From Thiobacillus sp. 63-78 (GTDB taxonomy: Bacteria > Pseudomonadota > Gammaproteobacteria > Burkholderiales > Thiobacillaceae), in NCBI GenBank assembly GCA_001899765.1, contig MKWM01000014.1, forward strand, positions 1 through 64,000: a stretch of 64,000 nucleotides of DNA, in the 5' to 3' direction. Positions 1-8,728 of this stretch are shown in pieces. Both the position numbers and the translations under genes were made by a program. The stretch's first letter is position 1. Every line of letters starts with the position of its first letter. The notes under the pieces were generated by a model. The model saw only the letters and a list, made by a program, of their open reading frames with translations, did not search any database and was not told where the DNA came from.

Positions 1-1
1 C

Positions 2-208
2 GGCAAGCTGGCTGAAGCGGTGAGCGTGTTCCGGCTGGAAGGTGGCGCGTACAGCGCACGCGCCGGCAGCCCGGCCCCGAAGAACGTCGTGCCGGTGAAA
101 GCGGCTGTCCGCAAGGGTGGCAAGCCGGCAGCGGTGGTACCCCTTGCCCGACCGAAGAAACTGGCCGTGGCGGGCGGCGGCGACAACGAGGAGTGGGAAG
201 AGTTCTGA
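2..208 (+). CDS. Methyl-accepting chemotaxis protein, C-terminal end (5' truncated)
   Basis: Only the last 68 codons are in the window, read in frame from base 2 to the TGA at 206-208. The visible start, LAEAVSVFRL, is the usual end of a chemoreceptor signalling coiled coil. A basic, Ala/Pro/Lys-rich flexible linker follows, and the protein ends in EEWEEF. That end resembles the NWETF-type pentapeptide which tethers CheR and CheB to high-abundance receptors. The gene directly precedes a second receptor and cheR-cheD-cheB, which supports the call. The sensor domain lies outside the window, so the ligand is unknown. Confidence 0.85.
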   Translation, partial: GKLAEAVSVFRLEGGAYSARAGSPAPKNVVPVKAAVRKGGKPAAVVPLARPKKLAVAGGGDNEEWEEF

Positions 209-290
209 GCCGGTGCACGGCACTGGCGTGGCGGCGTGCCCGTGTGCCGGCTGGCCCGGTCGATGAAAACGCTTGAAGCGTGATGAACCG

Positions 291-308
291 CAGCGATAAA
301 AATCGCTG
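291..308 (+). other. Inverted repeat (hairpin) between two chemoreceptor genes
   Basis: CAGCGAT-AAAA-ATCGCTG is a perfect 7-bp stem with an AAAA loop, 83 bp after the first receptor's stop and 90 bp before the next start. No T-tract follows, so it is a weak terminator at best. It could also be a regulatory site for the downstream receptor. Confidence 0.35.
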
Positions 309-397
309 CCTGCTATCCAGATCAGCGCACCCGATCCGATATAACAAGCGATGCGTTGATTACTGCAAATGAGTTGACCTTGGAGGGGAAACACACC

Positions 398-2080
398 ATG
401 CGCTCGAACATGCCCGTCACCAATGTTGAATATGTCCTGAAGGACAGCGAAACCCTGGTGTCGAAGACCGACCTGCACGGCAACATTACTTACGCCAATC
501 AGGATTTCATCACGATCAGCGGGTTCTCCGCGGAAGAGTTGATCGGATCGCCGCAGAATATCGTTCGCCACCCTGACATGCCGGTCGAGGTATACGCGGA
601 TTTCTGGGGAACACTCAGAAGCGGCAAGGCCTGGACCGGGCTGGTGAAGAACCGCTGCAAGAATGGCGATCACTACTGGGTCGAGGCCAACGCCGCGCCC
701 ATGATTGAAAATGGTGAAATCGTCGGCTATGCCTCCATTCGCACCAAACCCAGCCGCGAACAGATACAAAGTGCCGAGAGCGCCTATCGGGCCATCAAGG
801 CCGGCGACAGCACGCTTGAAATCAGACAGGGCCACGCGGTCAGGCGTACGCTGATTCAGAAGTGCCGCTTGCTGAAAAACCTTTCGCTCAGGGTCATCCT
901 GGCCATCGCGGCGGGTTCGGTCGGCGCCTTGTTCGCGGGCATCGGCGTGCTGGCCTGGCTGGCGACCAGCCGCGAGAGCGGGATTTACCTGGACTGGCTG
1001 ATGGCGATTTCGGCCATTGGCGTGCCGATGGCGGCTGTGTTTGGCGTGGTGTCCTATCGTAGCGTCGTCAAGCCCCTGGAAAACGCCACGCGAGACATCG
1101 GGCTCATGAGCGCGGGCGACCTGACCGGGCGTATCGTGGCCAGCGGCATCGAGGAGCTGGCTCAGCTGATGCACTCGCTGCGCGTGCTGCAGATCAACAT
1201 CAAGCTGCTGGTCGGGCAGATCAAGGAATCGACCGAACTGGTGAATGCCGGTGCCATGGAGATTGCATCGGGCAATGCCGATCTGTCCGGCCGTACCGAA
1301 TCGCAGGCCTCCTCGCTGGAGGAAACGGCTTCCTCGATGGAAGAGCTGACCAGCACCGTCAAGCAGAACGCCGAGCAATCCCATCATGCCAGCAAGCTGG
1401 TGCTGTCGACGGCGGATATCGCGGTCAACGGCGGCGAGGTGGTGGGCAAGGTGATCCACACCATGGGCTCCATCAAGGATAGCTCGAAAAAGATCGCCGA
1501 CATCATCGGCGTCATCGACGGCATCGCCTTCCAGACCAATATCCTCGCCCTGAACGCCGCCGTCGAAGCCGCGCGGGCCGGCGAACAGGGGCGCGGCTTC
1601 GCCGTCGTCGCTTCCGAGGTACGGAATCTCGCCCAGCGCTCCGCCGGTGCCGCCAAGGAAATCAAGACCCTGATCAACGATTCGGTGGAACAGGTCGAAG
1701 CGGGCAGGAAGCTGGTGGATGAAGCGGGCGACGCAATGGACGATATCGTGACGTCGGTGCAACTGGTGGCGGATATCATCAAGGGCACGGCGGACGCCAG
1801 CCAGGAGCAGAGCATCGGCATCGAACAGATCAACCAGGCGGTCGGGCAGATGGATGAAATGACCCAGCAGAATGCGGCGCTGGTGGAACAGGCGGCCGCC
1901 GCGGCCGAGAGCCTGCAGGATCAGGCGGGCAAGCTGACAGAACTGGTCGGCCACTTCACTTTGACCAGAGGGGGCGCTGCGCCGGACCGTTCCGTCACGG
2001 CCGAAGCTTTCCGGATCGAAGCAGAAGATCGGACCGCAGTCAGCGCGCCCCTGCGTGTGAAGCAGCTTGCCGCCAGCTGA
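398..2080 (+). CDS. PAS-domain methyl-accepting chemotaxis protein, Aer-like
   Basis: This 560-residue receptor has the Aer layout: an N-terminal PAS domain (about residues 10-120, with YANQDFITISGF and NRCKNGDHYWVEANAAP), then two close hydrophobic segments (about 168-192 and 198-220) with no periplasmic domain between them. A HAMP region and the cytoplasmic signalling hairpin with the conserved tip IAFQTNILALNAAVEAARAG follow. Such receptors sense redox or energy state through a PAS-bound flavin; flavin binding here is inference. I chose the ATG at 398 because GGAGGGG lies 9 bases upstream; an in-frame TTG at 356 has no ribosome site. Unlike the receptor before it, it has no C-terminal WxxF tether. 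Confidence 0.9.
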   Translation: MRSNMPVTNVEYVLKDSETLVSKTDLHGNITYANQDFITISGFSAEELIGSPQNIVRHPDMPVEVYADFWGTLRSGKAWTGLVKNRCKNGDHYWVEANAAPMIENGEIVGYASIRTKPSREQIQSAESAYRAIKAGDSTLEIRQGHAVRRTLIQKCRLLKNLSLRVILAIAAGSVGALFAGIGVLAWLATSRESGIYLDWLMAISAIGVPMAAVFGVVSYRSVVKPLENATRDIGLMSAGDLTGRIVASGIEELAQLMHSLRVLQINIKLLVGQIKESTELVNAGAMEIASGNADLSGRTESQASSLEETASSMEELTSTVKQNAEQSHHASKLVLSTADIAVNGGEVVGKVIHTMGSIKDSSKKIADIIGVIDGIAFQTNILALNAAVEAARAGEQGRGFAVVASEVRNLAQRSAGAAKEIKTLINDSVEQVEAGRKLVDEAGDAMDDIVTSVQLVADIIKGTADASQEQSIGIEQINQAVGQMDEMTQQNAALVEQAAAAAESLQDQAGKLTELVGHFTLTRGGAAPDRSVTAEAFRIEAEDRTAVSAPLRVKQLAAS

Positions 2081-2199
2081 AGGCAGGTTGAAACCGGGAC
2101 AGCGTTTTTCAGGTATTGTCTGGCTGTTCGCGGCGTTCAGTGTGGCGAGTGGGGCATGCCGGCCTGGTTTGAACACGCGTTGACAGGGTTGACGCGCCA

Positions 2200-3090
2200 T
2201 TGAGTAAGCAGCATTTCGACATGAAGCCCGCACCGAAGATTTCGTCGGATACCGCCAAGGTGTTCGAGTTCACTCCGCGCGATTTTGCCCGGATACGCGC
2301 CCTGATCTACCGTCAGGCGGGGATCGCGTTAAGCGATGGCAAGCAGGAGATGGTCTATAGCCGGCTGGCCAGGCGTCTGCGGGTCAAGGGGCTGAATTCC
2401 TTCGAGGATTATCTCGACGGGCTGGAGAACGGGCGCGACGGCGAAGAGTGGGAAGCGTTCACGAATGCCCTGACGACCAATCTGACTTCATTCTTCCGCG
2501 AGGCGCATCATTTCCCCATTCTCGCCGAGCACCTGCTCGGCATGAAGACGCCGCTTTCGATCTGGTGTTCGGCCAGTTCGACCGGAGAGGAACCCTATTC
2601 GATGGCCATGACGGTATGCGAGGCATTCGGGACGCTCACGCCCCCGGTCAGCATCGTCGCCACCGACATCGACACCAATGTGCTCGAGACGGCGGCGAAC
2701 GGGGTGTATCCGATCGACCGCCTCGACAGGATGGCGCCGGAGCGGGTCAAACGCTTTTTCCAGCGGGGCAAGGGCGAGCGTTCCGGCCTGGTGCGGGTGC
2801 GGCCCGAGCTGCGGCGGCTGGTCACGTTCAAACCGCTCAATCTGCTGGCCGGGAGCTGGCCGATCCACGGACCGTTCGACGCGATTTTCTGCCGCAATGT
2901 CATGATCTATTTCGACAAGCCGACGCAGAGCCGGATTCTGGACCGCTTCGTTCCCCTGATGAAACCGGAAGGCTTGCTGTTCGCGGGGCATTCCGAAAAT
3001 TTCATGTATGCGTCCGATGCCTTCAAACTGCGCGGCAAGACGGTATATGAGCTGGATGCCCGTCATGGCGGCGCCAGGAGACGCGCATGA
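2200..3090 (+). CDS. cheR: CheR, chemoreceptor glutamate methyltransferase
   Basis: CheR uses S-adenosylmethionine to methylate glutamates on receptors during adaptation. The protein (296 aa) has the N-terminal helical CheR domain (about residues 24-75, [15 protein letters not shown]) and the class I methyltransferase fold. Visible motifs are [21 protein letters not shown] (cofactor loop), ATDIDTNVL, and [13 protein letters not shown] with the asparagine typical of the family. The start is uncertain: TTG at 2200 or ATG at 2221, neither with a strong ribosome site. Its stop overlaps the cheD start (ATGA), so the two are translationally coupled. Confidence 0.95.
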   Translation: MSKQHFDMKPAPKISSDTAKVFEFTPRDFARIRALIYRQAGIALSDGKQEMVYSRLARRLRVKGLNSFEDYLDGLENGRDGEEWEAFTNALTTNLTSFFREAHHFPILAEHLLGMKTPLSIWCSASSTGEEPYSMAMTVCEAFGTLTPPVSIVATDIDTNVLETAANGVYPIDRLDRMAPERVKRFFQRGKGERSGLVRVRPELRRLVTFKPLNLLAGSWPIHGPFDAIFCRNVMIYFDKPTQSRILDRFVPLMKPEGLLFAGHSENFMYASDAFKLRGKTVYELDARHGGARRRA

Positions 3091-3695
3091 ATCCCGCCAT
3101 CGAAGAGCACCTTGCGACCAATCTGTATTACGACCGCACCTTCGATTGCGAGGCGGCCAAGATATTGCCCGGCGAGTATTACTTCACCGGGCAGCCCATG
3201 CTCATCGTCACCGTGCTCGGTTCCTGCGTGGCGGCGTGCATCCGTGACAGGGTATCGGGAATCGGCGGCATGAATCATTTCATGCTGCCGGATGGCGGGG
3301 GGGAGGCCGGCAATCCGATGTCGGCGTCGATGCGCTACGGCGCCTACGCCATGGAAGTCCTGATCAACCAGCTGCTCAAGGCCGGCGCCCGCCGCGACAA
3401 TCTGGAGGCGAAGGTGTTTGGCGGAGGCAACGTTCTGCGCGGCTTCACCAGCATGAATGTGGGCGAGCGCAATGCCCGGTTCGTGCGCGATTTCCTCAAG
3501 ACGGAGAATATCCGCGTCGTCGCGGAGGATCTGAACGACGTGCATCCGCGCAAGGTGTATTTCTTCCCGCAGACCGGCAAGGTTCTCGTGAAGAAACTCA
3601 GGCAGCTTAACAATTACACACTGGTGAAGCGCGAGCAGGATTACGCAAGCCGACTCAAGACCAATGAGGTGGTCGGCGAGATCGACCTGTTCTGA
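3087..3695 (+). CDS. cheD: CheD, chemoreceptor glutamine deamidase
   Basis: CheD deamidates specific glutamines on chemoreceptors so that CheR and CheB can act on them. The 202-residue protein shows the catalytic Cys in [12 protein letters not shown] (Cys47) and the catalytic His in GGMNHFMLP (His64), followed by the conserved [11 protein letters not shown] and [14 protein letters not shown] motifs. The start codon overlaps the cheR stop by 4 bp and cheB follows after 31 bp, giving the common cheR-cheD-cheB order. Confidence 0.95.
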   Translation: MNPAIEEHLATNLYYDRTFDCEAAKILPGEYYFTGQPMLIVTVLGSCVAACIRDRVSGIGGMNHFMLPDGGGEAGNPMSASMRYGAYAMEVLINQLLKAGARRDNLEAKVFGGGNVLRGFTSMNVGERNARFVRDFLKTENIRVVAEDLNDVHPRKVYFFPQTGKVLVKKLRQLNNYTLVKREQDYASRLKTNEVVGEIDLF

Positions 3696-3726
3696 TCGCC
3701 GTTCTGGACGAGGCCTGGCATTCGAC

Positions 3727-4800
3727 ATGATTAAAATCAAGGTTCTGATCGTGGATGATTCGGCGCTGATCCGCGGCGTGATGAAGGAAATCATCAACAG
3801 CCAGCCGGACATGGAGGTCGTGGGCGTGGCCCCCGATCCGCTGGCGGCGCGCGATCTGATCAAGCAGACCCATCCGGACGTGCTGACGCTGGATGTCGAA
3901 ATGCCGAAGATGGACGGCCTGGAATTTCTGGAAAAGCTGATGCGCCTGCGCCCGATGCCCGTGCTCATGGTGTCGTCGCTGACCGAGCGCGGTTCCGAAA
4001 TCACCATGCGTGCGCTGGAACTGGGTGCTGTCGACTTCGTCACCAAGCCCAGGATCTCGATCCAGAGCGGCATGCTGGAATACACCGACCTGATCGCGGA
4101 GAAGATCCGCATCGCGTCGCGGGCCCGAATCAGGCAGCACACGCCGGGTGTTGCGTCGAAGCCTGCCGCAGGACCGCTGGCTTCGCTGCGCAACCCGCTC
4201 GTCAGCAGCGAGAAGCTGATCATCATCGGCGCGTCCACGGGCGGGACCGAGGCCATCAAGGATTTTCTGGTCCAGCTGCCCTCCGACAGCCCCGGCATCC
4301 TGATCACCCAGCATATGCCGGAAGGGTTCACGCGTTCGTTCGCCAACCGGCTCGACAAGCTGTGCAGGATTTCCGTCAAGGAGGCGGAAGGCGGGGAACG
4401 GGTATTGCCCGGCCATGCCTATCTTGCTCCCGGACATTCCCATCTGCTGCTGGTGCGCAGCGGGGCCAACTACATGACCCGGCTCGATCAGGGGCCTCCG
4501 GTCAATCGTCATCGCCCTTCCGTCGATGTCCTGTTCAATTCGGCCGCCGTCAATGCGGGCAAGAATGCTGTCGGCGTCATCCTCACCGGAATGGGCAGGG
4601 ACGGCGCGGCGGGGATGCTGGAAATGCGCAAGGCCGGTGCCTACAATCTGGCGCAGGACGAGGCATCGTGCGTGGTGTTCGGCATGCCCAAGGAGGCCAT
4701 TGCGATCGGGGCCGCGCATGAGGTGGCGCCGCTGCATGAACTGCCGGGCAGGGTGATGGCGTTTTTTGCCGCGCATGGCAACCGTGCGATGCGGGTATAA
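3727..4800 (+). CDS. cheB: CheB, receptor methylesterase/deamidase response regulator
   Basis: CheB removes methyl groups from receptors once phosphorylated by CheA. The 357-residue protein has an N-terminal receiver domain with phospho-acceptor Asp56 in [12 protein letters not shown], a linker, and the esterase domain. The catalytic Ser is in [11 protein letters not shown], the His in [10 protein letters not shown] and the Asp in [10 protein letters not shown]. The reading frame is open further upstream, but [13 protein letters not shown] is the standard receiver beginning, so I placed the start at 3727. It ends the cheRDB unit; a sigma-28 promoter for cheYZ follows. Confidence 0.95.
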   Translation: MIKIKVLIVDDSALIRGVMKEIINSQPDMEVVGVAPDPLAARDLIKQTHPDVLTLDVEMPKMDGLEFLEKLMRLRPMPVLMVSSLTERGSEITMRALELGAVDFVTKPRISIQSGMLEYTDLIAEKIRIASRARIRQHTPGVASKPAAGPLASLRNPLVSSEKLIIIGASTGGTEAIKDFLVQLPSDSPGILITQHMPEGFTRSFANRLDKLCRISVKEAEGGERVLPGHAYLAPGHSHLLLVRSGANYMTRLDQGPPVNRHRPSVDVLFNSAAVNAGKNAVGVILTGMGRDGAAGMLEMRKAGAYNLAQDEASCVVFGMPKEAIAIGAAHEVAPLHELPGRVMAFFAAHGNRAMRV

Positions 4801-4838
4801 GGCCTCGTCCGGGCCCGTTGCGCAGGCAGACTTCCTGC

Positions 4839-4865
4839 TTAAGTTTGACGGTGCAATGCCGATTA
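4839..4865 (+). promoter_or_regulatory. Sigma-28 (FliA) promoter for cheYZ
   Basis: TTAAGTTT-N11-GCCGATTA matches the enterobacterial sigma-28 consensus TAAAGTTT-N11-GCCGATAA at 7 of 8 positions in each box with exact spacing. It sits in the cheB-cheY gap, with the predicted start about 30 bases before the cheY ATG. This makes cheYZ a class 3 flagellar unit. Confidence 0.75.
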
Positions 4866-4900
4866 TCCAGTAACAACGAACCGCACCAATGGAGCACTGC

Positions 4901-5299
4901 ATGGCCGATCCGAATACGAAATTCCTGGTTGTCGACGACTTTTCCACGATGCGCCGCATCGTGCGCAACCTGCTCAAGGAACTGGGGTACTCCAACGTCG
5001 AAGAGGCAGAGGATGGCGCGGATGGACTGGCCAAGCTGCGCGCCGGAAGTTTCGATTTCGTCGTGTCCGACTGGAACATGCCGAACATGGATGGGCTGAC
5101 CATGCTGCAGAACATCCGGGCCGATGCCGCGCTGTCCAAACTGCCGGTCCTGATGGTGACGGCCGAAGCCAAGAAGGAAAACATCATCGCCGCGGCGCAG
5201 GCCGGCGCCAGCGGCTACGTCGTCAAACCTTTCACCGCGGCGACGCTCGACGAGAAGCTCTCGAAGATATTCGAAAAACTCGACAAAGCGGGAGCCTGA
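4901..5299 (+). CDS. cheY: CheY, chemotaxis response regulator
   Basis: This single-domain receiver (132 aa) binds the flagellar switch protein FliM when phosphorylated and changes motor direction. It is very close to enterobacterial Che[17 protein letters not shown], the phosphorylated Asp in [10 protein letters not shown], the switch Thr in [10 protein letters not shown] and Lys in VVKPFTA. I chose the ATG at 4901 over an in-frame ATG at 4889 because GGAG lies 6 bases before it and the product then begins like known CheY. It is transcribed from the sigma-28 promoter just upstream, with cheZ. Confidence 0.97.
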   Translation: MADPNTKFLVVDDFSTMRRIVRNLLKELGYSNVEEAEDGADGLAKLRAGSFDFVVSDWNMPNMDGLTMLQNIRADAALSKLPVLMVTAEAKKENIIAAAQAGASGYVVKPFTAATLDEKLSKIFEKLDKAGA

Positions 5300-5300
5300 C

Positions 5301-5975
5301 GTGGAGACACAATTTGTCGGCGCCGCGGCAGCCGTGGCCGTGCAGCATGCAGCGGTCCCCGGAGGCTGTGAATCGGATGAAATGCTGGCGCGGGTCGGCC
5401 AGATTACCCGCATCCTTCATGACAGTCTGCGTGAACTGGGCCTGGACAAGGTACTGGAAAAGGCGACCACAGACATCCCCGACGTCCGCGAACGCCTCAA
5501 CTACGTGGCGCGCATGACCGAGCAGGCGGCGCAACGCGTACTCAACGCCACCGATGCGGCAATCCCCATGCAGGAGCGCATCGATGCGGGCGCCGACGAG
5601 ATCCTGCACGGCTGGCAGGCCGTCTTCAAAGCGCCGTTTTCGGAGGCCGGCTACCGCGACATGGCGACCATGACCATGCAATGTCTGGCGGACATGCGCA
5701 ATGACACCAGCGCCACCAAGCAGCAGCTGCTGGACATCATGATGGCGCAGGACTTCCAGGACCTGACAGGCCAGGTGATCCGCAAGGTGACTGATCTCGC
5801 GCATAACCTGGAACAGCAGCTGGTGCAGTTGCTGATCGACTATGCCCCCGCGGAAGTGAAACGGGAAGCCAGCAGCGGCCTGCTTAACGGCCCGCAGATC
5901 GATCCCGCGAACAGGAATGACGTGGTGGCCGACCAGGGCCAGGTGGACGATCTGCTCGACAGTCTGGGTTTCTGA
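5301..5975 (+). CDS. cheZ: CheZ, CheY-phosphate phosphatase
   Basis: CheZ dephosphorylates CheY-P and so ends the signal. The 224-residue protein is largely helical. It carries the central QDFQDLTGQVIRKV segment, with the family's catalytic Gln in QDLTGQ, and an acidic/hydrophobic C-terminal tail QVDDLLDSLGF that binds CheY. It begins with GTG one base after the cheY stop, with GGGAG upstream. A strong stem-loop follows the stop. Confidence 0.95.
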   Translation: METQFVGAAAAVAVQHAAVPGGCESDEMLARVGQITRILHDSLRELGLDKVLEKATTDIPDVRERLNYVARMTEQAAQRVLNATDAAIPMQERIDAGADEILHGWQAVFKAPFSEAGYRDMATMTMQCLADMRNDTSATKQQLLDIMMAQDFQDLTGQVIRKVTDLAHNLEQQLVQLLIDYAPAEVKREASSGLLNGPQIDPANRNDVVADQGQVDDLLDSLGF

Positions 5976-5989
5976 CAGGTAGAAATATC

Positions 5990-6049
5990 AAGGTCCGGGA
6001 CACACGTTGCAGGGGGTTCCTTGCGACTGGTGCCCCGGACCTTTTGTTT
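5990..6049 (+). terminator. Rho-independent terminator after cheZ
   Basis: AAGGTCCGGG at 5990-5999 pairs perfectly with CCCGGACCTT at 6034-6043, followed by a T-rich run (TTTTGTTT). The loop is long (34 bases). It lies between the convergent cheZ and fliR genes and probably serves mainly the + strand; the - strand side lacks a good T-run. Confidence 0.7.
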
Positions 6050-6051
6050 CG

Positions 6052-6837
6052 CTAGGGGCGCAATGCCCGTATGACAGCCGCCGTGGCCTCGAGGCCGTTG
6101 CGGAACATGTGTTCAAACTGGGGGGCAAGATAGGGCAGGGTGATATCCAGCGCAATCAGCCCCACGCCCAGCGTAATGGGAAAGCCGATCGCAAAGATAT
6201 TGAGCTGGGGGGCCGACCGCGTGAGGATGCCGAGCGCCAGGTTGGTCATCAGCAGGATGGCGATCAGCGGCAGCGCGAGTTGCAGACCGACGGAAAAGAT
6301 CACGGAGCCGTAAGTCGCCACGCTGTGGAAACCCGCGGCGGAAAGCGGCTGCGGGCTGATCGGCAGACTCCTGAAACTTTCGGTCAGGATGCCCAGCAAC
6401 AACAGATGCGCATTGACCGCGAGGAACAACAGGGCGGCCAGAAGGTTGAAGAACTGGGAAATCAGGAGTGTCTGGCCGGCGCTTTGCGGATCGAAGAAGG
6501 ACGCAAATCCCAGGCCCATCTGCAGGCCGATGATTTCACCCGCCGCCTCGACCGCGGCGAACGCGATGCGCATGATGAATCCGGTCGCCATGCCGATGAG
6601 CAGTTGCTGGACCAGGATCAACAGCCCTTGCCAGGAGCCGAGCCCCACATCCGGCATGGGGGGCAGCGTGGGCGCGACGATCAGGGCGATGAACACGCCG
6701 AGACCGATCTTGACGCGCCGGGGGACGGAGCTGTGGCCGAATACCGGCGCCACCATGATCAGGCCGAGGATGCGGGTGAGCGGCCAGATGAAGCCGATCA
6801 GCCAGGCGTTGATCTGTGCGTCGGTGAGGCTGATCAC
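6052..6837 (-). CDS. fliR: FliR, flagellar type III export gate protein
   Basis: FliR is a membrane subunit of the flagellar export gate and forms the FliPQR pore. The 261-residue protein has about six hydrophobic segments and the family stretches MVAPVFGHSSVPRRVKIGL near the N-terminus and AGEIIGLQMGLGFASFFDP in the middle. It starts with GTG. It is the last gene of the fliK-to-fliR run, in the usual P-Q-R order, and faces cheZ across a terminator. flhB is not in the window. Confidence 0.96.
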   Translation of the reverse strand: MISLTDAQINAWLIGFIWPLTRILGLIMVAPVFGHSSVPRRVKIGLGVFIALIVAPTLPPMPDVGLGSWQGLLILVQQLLIGMATGFIMRIAFAAVEAAGEIIGLQMGLGFASFFDPQSAGQTLLISQFFNLLAALLFLAVNAHLLLLGILTESFRSLPISPQPLSAAGFHSVATYGSVIFSVGLQLALPLIAILLMTNLALGILTRSAPQLNIFAIGFPITLGVGLIALDITLPYLAPQFEHMFRNGLEATAAVIRALRP

Positions 6838-6852
6838 GAGTGCTTGACGGGA

Positions 6853-7122
6853 TCAGCCGATGAGGCCGGGGAGATCGGTCAATATCCGTCGCATGTAGTC
6901 GGTCATGACCGTCAGCATCCACGGACCGGCAATGGCAAACGTAGCGAGGACGGCGATGACCTTGGGAATGAACGAGAGGCTGGCGTCGTTGATCTGGGTG
7001 GCGGCCTGGAACACGCTGACGATCAGGCCGACCACCAGGGTGACCAGCAGGACGGGAGAGGCCACCAGGATGGTCATTTCGAGTGCGGTGCGGCCCAGGG
7101 TCATTACGCTTTCGGGTGTCAT
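6853..7122 (-). CDS. fliQ: FliQ, flagellar type III export gate protein
   Basis: A short (89 aa) two-helix membrane protein of the FliPQR export gate. The start MTPESVMTLGRTALEMTILVASPVL and the second hydrophobic helix PKVIAVLATFAIAGPWML fit the family in length and pattern. It lies between fliP and fliR with short gaps (22 and 15 bp), so all three are probably co-transcribed. Confidence 0.96.
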   Translation of the reverse strand: MTPESVMTLGRTALEMTILVASPVLLVTLVVGLIVSVFQAATQINDASLSFIPKVIAVLATFAIAGPWMLTVMTDYMRRILTDLPGLIG

Positions 7123-7144
7123 GGCGTGCCTCGTCGGAGTCGGG

Positions 7145-7903
7145 TCAATAGAAGCTCTGCGCCAGCGAGCCCAGCAGCAGGTTCCAGCCGTCCACCAGGA
7201 CGAACAGGATGATCTTGAAAGGGAGCGAAACGATGGCCGGCGACACCATCATCATCCCCATCGCCATGAGGATGCTGGCGACGACCATGTCGATGATGAG
7301 GAAGGGAATGAACACGGCAAATCCGATCTGGAAGGCCGTCTTCAGTTCACTGGTGATGTAGGCCGGGATCAGCACGCGCATCGGCACGTCGGCCGCGGTT
7401 TTCGGTGCGGCGGTGCCCGACATCTTCACGAACAGGGCGAGGTCGGTCTCGCGCGTCTGCTTCATCATGAATGCGCGCAGCGGCACGGCGCCCTTGTCGA
7501 GCGCCTCGCCCAACTGGATGCGGTTCTCGGAAAGCGGCTGGTAGGCCTCGGCATAGATCCTGTCCAGGGTCGGCCCCATCACGAACAGGGTGAGGAACAG
7601 TGCGAGGCCGATCATCACCTGATTGGGGGGCGAGGACTGGGTGCCGAGCGCATGCCGCAGCAACGACAGCACGATGATGATGCGGGTGAAGCTGGTCATC
7701 ATCAACAGCGCGGCCGGCAGGAAAGACAGCGAAGTGAGCAGCAGCAGGGTCTGCAGGCTCAACGTGTAGGTCTGGCCGCCGCCGCTGGGCGTGCTGGTGA
7801 AGGCGGGCAAGCCTGCGCCCTGCGCCAGCGCCACAGTGGGCAGCAGCAGCGCCGTCAGCAGGAAAAACGAATGCATCATGCGGGGAGACCGCTTACTTTC
7901 CAC
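7145..7903 (-). CDS. fliP: FliP, flagellar type III export gate protein
   Basis: FliP forms the core of the export gate with FliQ and FliR. The 252-residue protein has an N-terminal signal-like segment ([20 protein letters not shown]), as in other FliP proteins. The conserved [20 protein letters not shown], the long hydrophilic loop and the C-terminal helices [18 protein letters not shown] follow. The GTG at 7903 has GGGGGA upstream and overlaps the end of fliO by 11 bp; an internal ATG at 7879 is possible but has no ribosome site. Confidence 0.96.
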   Translation of the reverse strand: MESKRSPRMMHSFFLLTALLLPTVALAQGAGLPAFTSTPSGGGQTYTLSLQTLLLLTSLSFLPAALLMMTSFTRIIIVLSLLRHALGTQSSPPNQVMIGLALFLTLFVMGPTLDRIYAEAYQPLSENRIQLGEALDKGAVPLRAFMMKQTRETDLALFVKMSGTAAPKTAADVPMRVLIPAYITSELKTAFQIGFAVFIPFLIIDMVVASILMAMGMMMVSPAIVSLPFKIILFVLVDGWNLLLGSLAQSFY

Positions 7904-8330
7904 GGCGCTTGTCCCCCAGTGGGGATTTCTCGATCAGCTGCTGCAGGCCGGCCGCGAAGCTGGCGTTAAAAGCGGGAAGGGGCGTGGGCTGGCGTTCTCC
8001 GCGCGGCAGGGTCATCAAACCATTGACGCTGCCGGAAGCCACGCCGACCACCAGCCACGACTCGCCGACCTCGACCACCACGACGCGTTCGCGTGCCCCG
8101 ACGGAGACGCTGCTGATCACTTGCAGGACATTGGATGCGCCACCGCGGGTGACCCCGAAGCGTTTGGCGACCCAGGCCGTGGCGGCGATCAGGAACAAGA
8201 CGGCGACGAGACCGATGAATACCTGGAGCAGGCTGCCGGCGGTCGAGACCGCGGCCGCCGGCGCGGCGGAATCGGCCGCATGCGCCAACAGCGGCAGGCC
8301 CGATACGACGCTTGCAGCGACACGCTTCAT
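7893..8330 (-). CDS. fliO: FliO, flagellar export apparatus assembly protein
   Basis: FliO helps FliP assemble into the export gate. The 145-residue protein has an N-terminal hydrophobic segment, then a membrane helix (about residues 33-55, [20 protein letters not shown]) followed at once by the FliO motif VAKRFGV and a small cytoplasmic domain with [21 protein letters not shown]. It overlaps fliN (4 bp) and fliP (11 bp). FliO sequences diverge widely, so position carries part of this call. Confidence 0.92.
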   Translation of the reverse strand: MKRVAASVVSGLPLLAHAADSAAPAAAVSTAGSLLQVFIGLVAVLFLIAATAWVAKRFGVTRGGASNVLQVISSVSVGARERVVVVEVGESWLVVGVASGSVNGLMTLPRGERQPTPLPAFNASFAAGLQQLIEKSPLGDKRRGK

Positions 8331-8728
8331 TTGTTGAGTTTCCGGATCCGCTCGGCCGGCGAGATGATGTCGGTGAGGCGTACGCCGAACTTGTCGTTCA
8401 CCACCACGACTTCACCCTGCGCGATCAGGCAGCCATTGACGAGCACATCCATCGGCTCGCCGGCCAGCCCATCCAGTTCGACCACCGATCCCTGCGCCAG
8501 CTGGAGCAGATTCTTGATCGCGATTTTGGTCCGCCCCAGTTCAACGGTCAGCAGGACGGGGATGTCCAGGATGAAGTCGATGTCCTTGGCCAGTCCGCCG
8601 GTCGTGGCGTTGCCCGACAGCTCCGGAAATATTTCAGGGCTGGTCTGGACGGCGACCGGCGCGGCCTGTTCGGCCATGGCGGCGGCCCAGTCGTCTTCTG
8701 CGATGGTTTGGGTATTGTCTTCAGACAT
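8327..8728 (-). CDS. fliN: FliN, flagellar motor switch C-ring protein
   Basis: FliN forms the base of the C-ring with FliM and FliG and docks the FliH-FliI export ATPase. The 133-residue protein has an acidic, variable N-terminus and then the SpoA/FliN domain (about residues 52-130) with DIPVLLTVELGRTKIAIKNL, GSVVELDGLAGEP and VVVNDKFGVRLTDI. Its start overlaps fliM by 8 bp and its stop overlaps fliO. Confidence 0.96.
   Translation of the reverse strand: MSEDNTQTIAEDDWAAAMAEQAAPVAVQTSPEIFPELSGNATTGGLAKDIDFILDIPVLLTVELGRTKIAIKNLLQLAQGSVVELDGLAGEPMDVLVNGCLIAQGEVVVVNDKFGVRLTDIISPAERIRKLNK

Noticed and set aside
298-323. Sigma-28 promoter for the Aer-like receptor
   Set aside because: TAAAAATC-N11-TCCAGATC has a poor -10 box, so it was not called.
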